From NCBI GenBank assembly GCA_030654555.1, contig JAURXG010000479.1, forward strand, positions 1 through 13,581: a stretch of 13,581 nucleotides of DNA, read 5' to 3'. How positions within the stretch are numbered: the first letter of the stretch is position 1; every line of letters starts with the position of its first letter. Below the pieces are notes generated by a model. It did no database searches. It had not been told where the DNA came from and worked only from the letters and a program-made list of their open reading frames with translations. Source of the DNA: Aquabacterium sp. (GTDB lineage: Bacteria; Pseudomonadota; Gammaproteobacteria; Burkholderiales; Burkholderiaceae_C). Shown here in pieces: positions 6,604 to 13,581 of the stretch. The translations under genes were made by a program, and so were the position numbers.

Positions 6604-8640
6604 ATGAACCCGATGAATCGATTGCTGAGCACGCTGGGCCTGGCCCTGGGCCTGACCGCCAGCGCCTGGTCGGCCGGCCCGCCCGCGGCGGCGGTGGCGC
6701 ACCGCGCCAAGCCCGCGTTTCCGCAGCTGTCGCTGCCCGACCGCGCCGCCCACGGGCAGCGCGCCATCGACCTGCTGGGCGCGCGCCTGCCCGAGGTGGC
6801 GGCGCACTACGGCAAGTCGCCCGACGAGTTCAAGGCGCTGATGCTGCACGACCGCACGCACCGCATCGACCAGCGCGGCCGGGTCTTCGTCGTCGAAGAG
6901 ATGGACAAGCCGCTGCCCGCCACCACGGCGGCTGCCGCCGGCAGCACCGGCCTGATCGACGGCACGCTGGCGCCGCTGGACCAGACCTTCCTGCTGCACA
7001 GCAAGCCCGGCGCCAAGCGCACCATCTACCTCAACTTCAAGGGCGCCACGCTCAGCGGCACGGCCTGGAACAGCGCCGGCACCATCACCGCATTGCCCTT
7101 CGACACCGACGGCGTGCCCTACACCTTCTCCACCGCCGAGCTGCAGCGCATCCAGTACATCTGGCAGCGCGTGGCCGAGGACTACGCGGCCTTCGACGTC
7201 AACGTCACCACCGAGGCCGTGCCGCTGGACCAGATCACCCGCGCCGGCTCGACCGACGACATCTTCGGCACCACCGTGCTGATCACCAGCAGCACCGGCG
7301 TCTACAGCTGCAGTTGCGGCGGCGTGGCCTACCTGGGCGTGTTCGATGACACCAGCGAGTTCTACAAGCCGGCGCTGGTCTTCTACAACCAGCTGGGCGG
7401 CGGCAACGAGAAGTACGTGGCCGAGGCCATCTCGCACGAGGCCGGCCACAACATGGGCCTGAACCACGACGGCACCGCCACGGTCGGCTACTACCAGGGC
7501 CACGGCAGCGGCGCCACCGGCTGGGGCCCGATCATGGGCGTGGGCTACTACCAGGCGCTGGTGCAGTGGAGCAAGGGCGAATACGCCGGCGCCAACAACC
7601 TGCAGGACGACTACGTGGTGATGCAGAGCAACGGCCTGCCGCTGCGCGCCGACGACCACGGCAACACCGCCGGCACGGCCACGGTGCTGGCCGGCAGCGC
7701 CAGCGGCGGCCTCAGCAGCGCCAGCGCGCAAGGGGTGATCGAGCGGCCGACCGACATCGACGTGTTCGCCTTCGCCGCCGGCGCCGGCACCGCCACGTTC
7801 ACGGTCAGCCCGGCCGCACGCTCGGCCAACCTCGACGCCTGGGTCGGCGTGCGCGACGCCGCCGGCAACCTGCTGGCCAACATCAACCCCGTCGATGCGC
7901 TGAATGCCAGTTTCAGCGTGGTGCTGCCGGCCGCCGGCACCTACACGCTGTCGGTGCAGGGCACCGGCAAGGGCGATCCGCTGACCACCGGCTACACCAA
8001 CTACGGCAGCCTGGGGCAGTACGCCGTGGCGGCCAGCTACCCGACGCCGGGCAGCCTGGCGCCCACGGCGGTGATCACCACGTCCACGCTGCGTGGCACC
8101 GCACCGCTGGCGGTCACCTTCTCGGGCACCGGCTCGAGCGACGCCGACGGCAGCCTGGTGGCCTACGACTGGAGCTTCGGCGACGCCACCACCGCCAGCG
8201 GCAGCACCACCGCCCACACCTACGGCACACCCGGCAGCTACAGCGCCGTGCTGCGTGTCACCGACAACAGCGGCCTGAGCGCCAGCAGCAGCGTGGTCAT
8301 CACGGTGGATGCACCGGTGCTGGTGGTGCCCATGAGCGTGGCCGACATCGCAATGGCGCTGAAGCTGGGCAAGAACGGCAGCGCCACGGCCACCGCCGCG
8401 GTGAAGGTGCTCGATGTCAACGGCCTGCCGGTGGCCGGTGCCAGCGTGGCCGGCAGCTGGAGCGGCCTGGTGGCGCGGACCAGCACCGCCACCACCGACA
8501 GCACCGGCGTGGCGCGCTTCACCTCGCCCAGCAGCCGCAGCAGCGGCACCTTCCGGTTCACGGTGAACAGCGTGGCGCGCAGCGGCTACAGCTACCTGCC
8601 GGCCAGCAACTTCGAGACCACCGACTTCGTCACCCGCTGA
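6604..8640 (+). CDS. Secreted zinc metalloprotease with PKD domain
   Basis: A 678-residue predicted extracellular protease. Residues 1 to about 23 form a Sec signal peptide (basic MNPMNRLL, then a Leu/Ala-rich core ending SAWSA). The catalytic domain holds the metzincin-type zinc site HEAGHNMGLNHD at 278-289 (ligands H278, H282, H288; base E279) and a likely Met-turn at IMGVGYY, M311. CSCGG just upstream may form a disulfide. Residues about 350-479 (DDHGNTAGTA...DVFAFAAG...GTYTLSV) resemble a bacterial pre-peptidase C-terminal-like domain. Residues about 486-569 are a PKD domain with DADGSLVAYDWSFGD and HTYGTPGSYSAVLRVTD. The last 100 residues look like another beta-sandwich (VNGLPVAGASVAGSW, TDSTGVARFTSP). 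No PEP-CTERM or LPXTG anchor is present. ATG 6604 is chosen for its AAGGAG and signal peptide; the frame is open further upstream, but that overlaps the riboswitch. The substrate is unknown. Confidence 0.93.
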   Translation: MNPMNRLLSTLGLALGLTASAWSAGPPAAAVAHRAKPAFPQLSLPDRAAHGQRAIDLLGARLPEVAAHYGKSPDEFKALMLHDRTHRIDQRGRVFVVEEMDKPLPATTAAAAGSTGLIDGTLAPLDQTFLLHSKPGAKRTIYLNFKGATLSGTAWNSAGTITALPFDTDGVPYTFSTAELQRIQYIWQRVAEDYAAFDVNVTTEAVPLDQITRAGSTDDIFGTTVLITSSTGVYSCSCGGVAYLGVFDDTSEFYKPALVFYNQLGGGNEKYVAEAISHEAGHNMGLNHDGTATVGYYQGHGSGATGWGPIMGVGYYQALVQWSKGEYAGANNLQDDYVVMQSNGLPLRADDHGNTAGTATVLAGSASGGLSSASAQGVIERPTDIDVFAFAAGAGTATFTVSPAARSANLDAWVGVRDAAGNLLANINPVDALNASFSVVLPAAGTYTLSVQGTGKGDPLTTGYTNYGSLGQYAVAASYPTPGSLAPTAVITTSTLRGTAPLAVTFSGTGSSDADGSLVAYDWSFGDATTASGSTTAHTYGTPGSYSAVLRVTDNSGLSASSSVVITVDAPVLVVPMSVADIAMALKLGKNGSATATAAVKVLDVNGLPVAGASVAGSWSGLVARTSTATTDSTGVARFTSPSSRSSGTFRFTVNSVARSGYSYLPASNFETTDFVTR

Positions 8641-8642
8641 CG

Positions 8643-8668
8643 CCCGGCCGCGCCGCTGCCGGGTTATT
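8643..8668 (+). terminator. Possible intrinsic terminator between convergent genes
   Basis: A perfect six-base inverted repeat, CCCGGC at 8643-8648 and GCCGGG at 8658-8663 with a nine-base loop, is followed by TTATT on the + strand. It starts 3 bp after the protease stop and its T-rich tail overlaps the stop codon of the converging hydrolase gene. The T-run is short, so termination may be weak, but position and GC-rich stem fit. For the opposite strand the hairpin lies just beyond the hydrolase stop without a T-run. Confidence 0.45.
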
Positions 8669-9563
8669 CGGCGGCGGCGCGGCCCAGCCCGAACAGGGCC
8701 GCCACCGCCTCGCGGTACAGCGGCTGGCCCAGGGTGTTGGTGTTGTGTTGCGAGCCCCCTTCGACCAGCACCCAGCGCTTGGGCTGCGGCGCCCGCTCGT
8801 AGAGCGCATGGCCCAGCGCCGACGGAATCAGGCTGTCGTTGCTGCCATGCACCACCAGCACCGGCGCGCGCACCTGGCCGATGCGCGCCCCCGCATCGAA
8901 GCGCTGGGTGATCAGCGGCGACACCGGCAGCCAGCCCCACTTGAAGCTGCCCACCACCTCGGGGATCGAGGTGAAGCTGCCCTCGACCATCAGCCCGGCC
9001 AGGTCAGGCACCTCGGCGGCCAGCAGCACCGCGATGGCGCCCCCCAGCGAGTGGCCGAACAGGTAGCGGGGCAGCCCCGGGTGCTGCGTGGCCAGCCATT
9101 GCCAGGCGGCCTGCGCGTCTTCATGCGCCAGTGACTCGGAGGGCAGGGCGGGGCTGCTCTGGCCGAAGCCGCGGTAATCCACCCCCAGCACCGAGAAGCC
9201 CAGCTCGTGCATGCGGCGCATGCGGTGGGCGCTGCCACGCACGTCCCAGCGCGCGCCATGCAGGTACAGCAGCAGCGGCGCGTCGGCGCGCGGCTGCGGC
9301 AGCCACAGGCCGTGCAGGCGCACCGCCTCGCCGGTCTCGTCCGAGCGGAACGGGATCCACACGTCGGCCATGCCCTGGGCCGCGGCCAGGCCACCCGACC
9401 AGGTGCGGTCGCTGGGCTGGAAGATCCAGGCGCGCTGCTTCTCGTCCAGCGAGGCGCAGCCGCTCACCAGGCCGAAGCCGATGGCCACCGCCAGGGCGGC
9501 CAGCCCGGCACGGCGCAGGCCGGTACGGCGGTGGTGGTGGCGAGGTTCGGACGCGACGGGCAT
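8664..9563 (-). CDS. Lipoprotein alpha/beta hydrolase (serine esterase-like)
   Basis: A 299-residue alpha/beta-hydrolase of the BEM46/YfhR-like type, predicted to be membrane-anchored. The start at 9563 gives a lipoprotein signal: basic RHHHRRTGLRR, a hydrophobic segment and the lipobox VSGC with C36 as lipidated residue. A longer frame begins at 9632 but would put 23 unlikely residues before the signal. The catalytic triad appears complete: S172 in the nucleophile elbow LFGHSLGG, D243 in VHGSNDSLIP and H273 in GGSQHNTN. The oxyanion region is LLLYLHGARWDVRG (about 97-110), followed by VLGVDYRGFGQSS. It lies 102 bp downstream of the Crp-type regulator on the same strand and may be the last gene of that unit. 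It has no strong Shine-Dalgarno. The substrate cannot be inferred. Confidence 0.88.
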   Translation of the reverse strand: MPVASEPRHHHRRTGLRRAGLAALAVAIGFGLVSGCASLDEKQRAWIFQPSDRTWSGGLAAAQGMADVWIPFRSDETGEAVRLHGLWLPQPRADAPLLLYLHGARWDVRGSAHRMRRMHELGFSVLGVDYRGFGQSSPALPSESLAHEDAQAAWQWLATQHPGLPRYLFGHSLGGAIAVLLAAEVPDLAGLMVEGSFTSIPEVVGSFKWGWLPVSPLITQRFDAGARIGQVRAPVLVVHGSNDSLIPSALGHALYERAPQPKRWVLVEGGSQHNTNTLGQPLYREAVAALFGLGRAAAE

Positions 9564-9600
9564 GGCGGCGATGCTCGCACATGGCGCTGATGGCGAGCGC

Positions 9601-9619
9601 GCCGCAGGGGTTTTGCGGC
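9601..9619 (-). other. Small inverted repeat between regulator and hydrolase genes
   Basis: GCCGCA at 9601-9606 and TGCGGC at 9614-9619 form a perfect six-base stem with a seven-base loop. It sits in the 102-bp gap between the Crp-type regulator stop and the hydrolase start. Neither strand shows a following T-run, so it is not a convincing intrinsic terminator. It could be an mRNA-processing or stability hairpin, or chance in GC-rich DNA. Confidence 0.3.
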
Positions 9620-9665
9620 CGACGGTGCCCACGCGCGGCGGGGTTCGTCGGCAGCGCGACCCGGC

Positions 9666-10517
9666 TCAGGCGCCGGTACCGTCCAGCACCAGCCGGCCCT
9701 CGGCCACGTCGGCCAGGCGCCGCGGCTGCAGCACCTCGATGCGGCCGTGGCTGCCGCCCAGGATGCCCTGCGCCTGCAGCTGGCGCAGCACGCCGTTGAT
9801 GCGCTGGCGACTGGCACACAGCAGCCCGGCCAGGTCGCCCTGGGTCAGCGTCAGCTCGATCAGCCGGGCCGAGCCGGGCACGAGGCCGGTCACCGGTGGC
9901 CGACCGAACTGGCGCAGCAGGCGCTGCAGCTTGATCGCCACGCGCTGCGCCAGCGGCAGCGTCTGCAGCTCTTCGAGCCGGCGGAACATGTGGCGCAGCC
10001 GCCGGCAGTCCAGTTGCAGCAGCGCATGGCGCAGGTCGGGCTGCGACTGCATCAGCCGATGCAGCCCCGCCTGCGACACCATCAGCACGGTGCTGTGGGT
10101 CTGGGCCACGATGTCCAGGTCGACCGCACTGCCGTCGATCAGCGCGATGTCGCCGTACCAGTCGCCCGGGCCCAGCAGCTCGAGCGTGAAGGCCCGGCCG
10201 TCGCGCCAGCTGGTGCACAAGCCCAGCGCGCCGCTGGCCACGCCCACCCAGTCGGTGGCCGCCTCGCCGCGGCGCAGCAGGCAGGTGCCGCGCTTGACAT
10301 GCTGCACCCGGGCCTGGCCCAGGATGGCCTGGCGCAGATTGGGCGACAGGCCGGCGAACCACGGCGCCGACTCGACGCGCTGGCTCTCGGCCGGCAGCAG
10401 GCCCGGCAGCGGCAGCACGGCCACCCTTGCGCCCGCATGCACGGTCGCGGGCAGCAGCGGTTGCCGCACCGGGCCGCCCGGCAGCAAGCCCACCCGTTGG
10501 GTGAGTCCGGCGTGCAT
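9666..10517 (-). CDS. Crp/Fnr-family transcriptional regulator
   Basis: A 283-residue DNA-binding regulator. The N-terminal cyclic-nucleotide-binding-like beta-roll spans about residues 52-150 (VKRGTCLLRRGEAATDWVGV, FTLELLGPGDWYGDIALIDG). A long dimerisation helix (about 165-205) and a winged helix-turn-helix follow, with LTQGDLAGLLCASRQRINGVLRQLQAQGIL at about 224-253. The usual phosphate-binding block (GE-x-A followed by R-S/T-A) is replaced by GDIALIDGSAVDLDIVAQTHST, so classical cAMP binding is unlikely. There is no N-terminal cysteine cluster of the Fnr type. The first 50 residues are a non-family extension, so a later start remains possible. ATG 10517 overlaps the tctC stop (TGATG), which suggests translational coupling. 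It probably regulates the operon containing it or the nearby catabolic genes; the ligand is unknown. Confidence 0.88.
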   Translation of the reverse strand: MHAGLTQRVGLLPGGPVRQPLLPATVHAGARVAVLPLPGLLPAESQRVESAPWFAGLSPNLRQAILGQARVQHVKRGTCLLRRGEAATDWVGVASGALGLCTSWRDGRAFTLELLGPGDWYGDIALIDGSAVDLDIVAQTHSTVLMVSQAGLHRLMQSQPDLRHALLQLDCRRLRHMFRRLEELQTLPLAQRVAIKLQRLLRQFGRPPVTGLVPGSARLIELTLTQGDLAGLLCASRQRINGVLRQLQAQGILGGSHGRIEVLQPRRLADVAEGRLVLDGTGA

Positions 10518-11494
10518 CACGGCTCGACCCGGATGCCGGTGTCCGCGGACAGCTTCTTCCACTTGGCGATCTCCTGGCGGTAGAAATCGGCGAAGGCGGG
10601 CTGCGTCATGACCTGGTAGACACCACCGGCGTTGGCCAGGATGCCGGACAACTCGGGCGTCTTCATCGCCGCCAGCAGTTCGGTGTGCAGCCGGGTGACC
10701 ATGGGCATGGGCGTGCCGGCGGGAAAGAAGAACCCGCTGAAACTCGGCAGCTCCAGACCGGGCATGCCCGCCTCGGCCATCGTCGGCACGTTCGGGAACT
10801 TCGGCAGGCGCTGCGGGCCGTACACCGCCAGCGGCACGAGGCGGTTGCCGCTGACCAGCGCCTCGATCTCGCTGTAGAAGCCCGACGCGAAGTCGATCTG
10901 GCCCGCGGCCACATCCATCGCCGCCAAGGCACCGGCCTTGTAGGGCACCGTCAGCAGCTTGACCTTGGCCGCTCGCGCAAACTGCACGCAGGCAAAGTGC
11001 CCCACCGAGGCATTGCCGCCGGTGCCGCAGGTGCGTTCGGTGCTGCCCACCTTGGCGATCGCCTCGGCCACGGTCTTCGCGCCCATGGCGGAGCCGGCGA
11101 CCAGCGACGGGTAGCCCATCGTGCCCAGCGCGATCGGCAGGAAATCCTTGACCGGGTCGTAGCGCACCTTGCCGCCGGAGCCGGGGTAGAGCACCAGCGG
11201 GTTCATGCCGCCGTAGTACATCGTGTAGCCGTCGGGCGCGGCCTGGGTCAGCGCCTCGGCCGAGAGCGAGCCGGATGCGCCGGTGCGGTTCTCGATGACG
11301 ATGGTCTGCTTCAGGGCCGGGCCGACCACGTTGGCATAACGACGCGCCCAGATGTCGTTGATGCCGCCGGCCGGGCCGTCGACGATCAGCTTGATGGGCT
11401 TGTTCGGGTAGTCGGACTGCGCGTTCGCGCCGGGCGCGATGGCCGCCAGCGCACCGGCGACGGCCAGCGCGGCGAGGGTGAGGCGTCTGTTCAT
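10517..11494 (-). CDS. Tripartite tricarboxylate transporter substrate-binding protein (Bug/TctC family)
   Basis: A 325-residue periplasmic solute receptor. Residues 1-25 form a Sec signal peptide ending ANA, with mature QSDYPNKPIKLIVDGPAGG, the classic TctC/Bug N-terminus. Other family marks are VIENRTGASGSLSAEAL, the DGYTMYYGG strand and the NVPTMAEAGMPGLELPSFSGFFFPAGTP segment. The receptor fold captures small carboxylates, but the ligand cannot be predicted. No TctA or TctB membrane gene is visible, as is common for the many solitary Bug proteins of Burkholderiales, so it may feed a distant transporter or act as a sensor. An AGGAT lies just ahead of ATG 11494. The gene follows the thiolase by 35 bp and overlaps the Crp-type regulator by one base. 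Confidence 0.93.
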   Translation of the reverse strand: MNRRLTLAALAVAGALAAIAPGANAQSDYPNKPIKLIVDGPAGGINDIWARRYANVVGPALKQTIVIENRTGASGSLSAEALTQAAPDGYTMYYGGMNPLVLYPGSGGKVRYDPVKDFLPIALGTMGYPSLVAGSAMGAKTVAEAIAKVGSTERTCGTGGNASVGHFACVQFARAAKVKLLTVPYKAGALAAMDVAAGQIDFASGFYSEIEALVSGNRLVPLAVYGPQRLPKFPNVPTMAEAGMPGLELPSFSGFFFPAGTPMPMVTRLHTELLAAMKTPELSGILANAGGVYQVMTQPAFADFYRQEIAKWKKLSADTGIRVEP

Positions 11495-11529
11495 GGAGAT
11501 CCTGTTGTGGGGTGCGTGTTCGGCGAGTC

Positions 11530-12704
<1,175 letters not shown>

Positions 12705-12708
<4 letters not shown>

Positions 12709-12821
12709 GCCCGCCCCCCGGTCGATGAGTACATCGCCCGGCCCCCCGAGGGGAGGCGGGCCGGCTTGGGAGCGGCCCGGCGCTCGGCCCGGTCACTTCG
12801 ATCAGCTTTGTGTGCATGCAT
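12705..12821 (-). CDS. Possible 38-residue coupling ORF upstream of the thiolase gene (hypothetical)
   Basis: An ATG at 12821 is preceded by a perfect AAGGAG (12833-12828) with 6 nt spacing, better than the signals of most genes here. The frame runs 38 codons (MHAHKADRSDRAERRAAPK...) and ends in an ATGA overlap with the thiolase start. The peptide is very basic, Arg/Ala/Pro-rich, low in complexity, and encoded by hairpin-rich DNA, so a conserved protein product is doubtful. It may act as a translational coupler that delivers ribosomes to the thiolase, or be the remnant left when an upstream gene was shortened. A second ATG four bases downstream is out of frame. Confidence 0.35.
12723..12779. 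repeat. Hairpin-rich intergenic element upstream of the thiolase gene
   Basis: Three adjacent inverted repeats occupy 57 bases: CGATG-AGTA-CATCG (12723-12736), a C-run/G-run hairpin CCC-CGAG-GGG (12744-12753), and CGGGCCG/CGGCCCG (12757-12763 and 12773-12779, nine-base loop). The block resembles the C-rich/G-rich spacers that recur between genes in Comamonadaceae and related Burkholderiales, but only one copy is in this window, so repeat status is inferred. It lies in the transcribed spacer between the FadJ-like gene and the thiolase, where it could affect mRNA processing or thiolase translation. Confidence 0.4.
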
Positions 12822-12832
12822 GCGAATCTCCT

Positions 12833-13581
12833 TCAGTTGAAGTTCTTGCCGTCTTCGGCCAGCTTGACGAGCAGCGGCGCCGGCTGCCACGAGGCATCGG
12901 CCCCCGGCTCGGCGGCGAAGCGCCGCAGCGCGCGCACCACGTTGGGCAGGCCCACGGTGTCGGCATAGAGCATCGGGCCGCCGCGGTGCAGCGGGTAGCC
13001 GTAGCCGTTGAGGTAGACGACGTCGATGTCCGACGCGCGGGCGGCGATGCCTTCCTCGAGGATGCGCGCGCCCTCGTTGACCAGCGCGAACATGCAGCGC
13101 TGCACCACCTCGTCGTCGCTGATCTTGCGCGGCGTGATGCCGTTGGCCGCGCGGTACTCGTTGATCATCTGCTCGGTCACCGGGTCGGGGATCGGGTCAC
13201 GCTTGCCGGCCTCGTAGCGGTAGTAGCCCGCGCCGGTCTTCTGGCCGTAGCGGCCGGCCTCGGCCAGCATGTCGGCCACGCTGGGCTTCAGCGGCACGCC
13301 GGCTTCGGCGGCCTTGCGCTTGCGCGTGGCCCAGCCGATGTCCAGGCCGGCCAGGTCGCCCATGCGGAACGGGCCCATCGCCATGCCGAACTTCTGCAGC
13401 GCGCCGTCGATCTGCTGCGGCAGCGCGCCGGCGTTCAGCAAGCCCTGCGCGGCCGCGCCGTAGCGTGCCAGCATGCGGTTGCCGATGAAGCCGTCGCACA
13501 CGCCCGAGACCACGGCCACCTTCTTGATCTGCTTGGCGAGCTGCAGGCTGGTGGCCAGCACGTCGGGCGCGGTTTGGGCGC
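12833..13581 (-). CDS. FadJ-type 3-hydroxyacyl-CoA dehydrogenase, C-terminal part (5' end outside window)
   Basis: The C-terminal 249 codons or so of a multifunctional beta-oxidation protein with enoyl-CoA hydratase and NAD-dependent 3-hydroxyacyl-CoA dehydrogenase activities. The reading frame continues past base 13581 (AQTAPDVLATSLQLAKQ...), so the GTG at 13561 is internal. Visible features are the end of the NAD-binding domain (KKVAVVSGVCDGFIGNRM), the first C-terminal dehydrogenase repeat (MGPFRMGDLAGLDIGWATRKR), a GQKTGAGYYRYE linker, and the second repeat (RCMFALVNEGARILEEGIA...VYLNGYGYPLHRGGPM). The last is typical of the FadB/FadJ C-terminus. The hydratase domain and the catalytic His of the dehydrogenase lie outside the window. 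A thiolase downstream on the same strand completes the thiolytic step, an arrangement typical of beta-oxidation operons. The TGA stop overlaps the AAGGAG of the small ORF that follows. Confidence 0.92.
   Translation of the reverse strand, partial: AQTAPDVLATSLQLAKQIKKVAVVSGVCDGFIGNRMLARYGAAAQGLLNAGALPQQIDGALQKFGMAMGPFRMGDLAGLDIGWATRKRKAAEAGVPLKPSVADMLAEAGRYGQKTGAGYYRYEAGKRDPIPDPVTEQMINEYRAANGITPRKISDDEVVQRCMFALVNEGARILEEGIAARASDIDVVYLNGYGYPLHRGGPMLYADTVGLPNVVRALRRFAAEPGADASWQPAPLLVKLAEDGKNFN

Noticed and set aside
6319..8940. An 873-codon open frame on the minus strand across the protease gene
   Set aside because: It is the antisense shadow of a GC-rich gene. The protein is low-complexity and Ala/Gly/Arg/His-rich, matches no family, and overlaps the protease, which has clear domains, a signal peptide and a good Shine-Dalgarno.
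9564..9632. Start of the hydrolase at 9632 instead of 9563
   Set aside because: It would add 23 residues before an otherwise normal lipoprotein signal peptide, and it covers the small inverted repeat at 9601-9619.
9211..10611. A 466-codon plus-strand frame opposite the hydrolase and Crp-type genes
   Set aside because: Arg/Ser/Cys-rich with no recognisable motif. The minus-strand genes over the same bases have complete catalytic or DNA-binding motifs.

Overview
The window is GC-rich, tightly packed DNA with the gene content of a betaproteobacterium. The best guess is the order Burkholderiales, Rubrivivax/Leptothrix/Ideonella-like lineage. This rests on very high GC with strong third-position G/C, an hpa meta-cleavage operon, a solitary TctC ('Bug') receptor, and a GC-rich intergenic block of a style common in that order. 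The genus is inferred, not demonstrated. I found no tRNA, rRNA, CRISPR array, insertion sequence or phage gene.

Left part (1-4900, + strand): the downstream half of a 4-hydroxyphenylacetate/homoprotocatechuate meta-cleavage operon, hpaE (5' end outside the window)-hpaD-hpaF-hpaH-hpaI, with gaps of 2-14 bp. HpaD opens the ring of 3,4-dihydroxyphenylacetate. HpaE oxidises the semialdehyde, HpaF isomerises the product, and HpaH hydrates the diene after a decarboxylation whose gene (hpaG) must lie elsewhere. HpaI splits the product to pyruvate and succinic semialdehyde. An aldo/keto reductase follows 31 bp later.

Middle (4909-8640, + strand): a small ABC-type ATPase lacking the usual Q-loop glutamine and switch histidine, then a spermidine-synthase-like SAM-binding protein without the usual aminopropyltransferase motifs. 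Next is a 259-bp leader carrying what I read as a cyclic-di-GMP-I (GEMM-I) riboswitch aptamer. It precedes a secreted HExxHxxGxxHD zinc metalloprotease with pre-peptidase-like, PKD and C-terminal beta-sandwich-like domains. This is the most interesting spot in the window, because it suggests direct second-messenger control of an extracellular protease.

Right part (8664-13581, - strand, read right to left): the 3' half of a FadJ-type 3-hydroxyacyl-CoA dehydrogenase, a hairpin-rich 124-bp spacer with a possible 38-codon coupling ORF, an acetyl-CoA acetyltransferase (thiolase), a TctC periplasmic solute receptor, a Crp/Fnr-type regulator whose start overlaps the tctC stop, and a lipoprotein alpha/beta hydrolase. 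The order suggests a fatty-acid or carboxylate catabolism operon with its own regulator. The protease and hydrolase genes are convergent, with a small hairpin between them.
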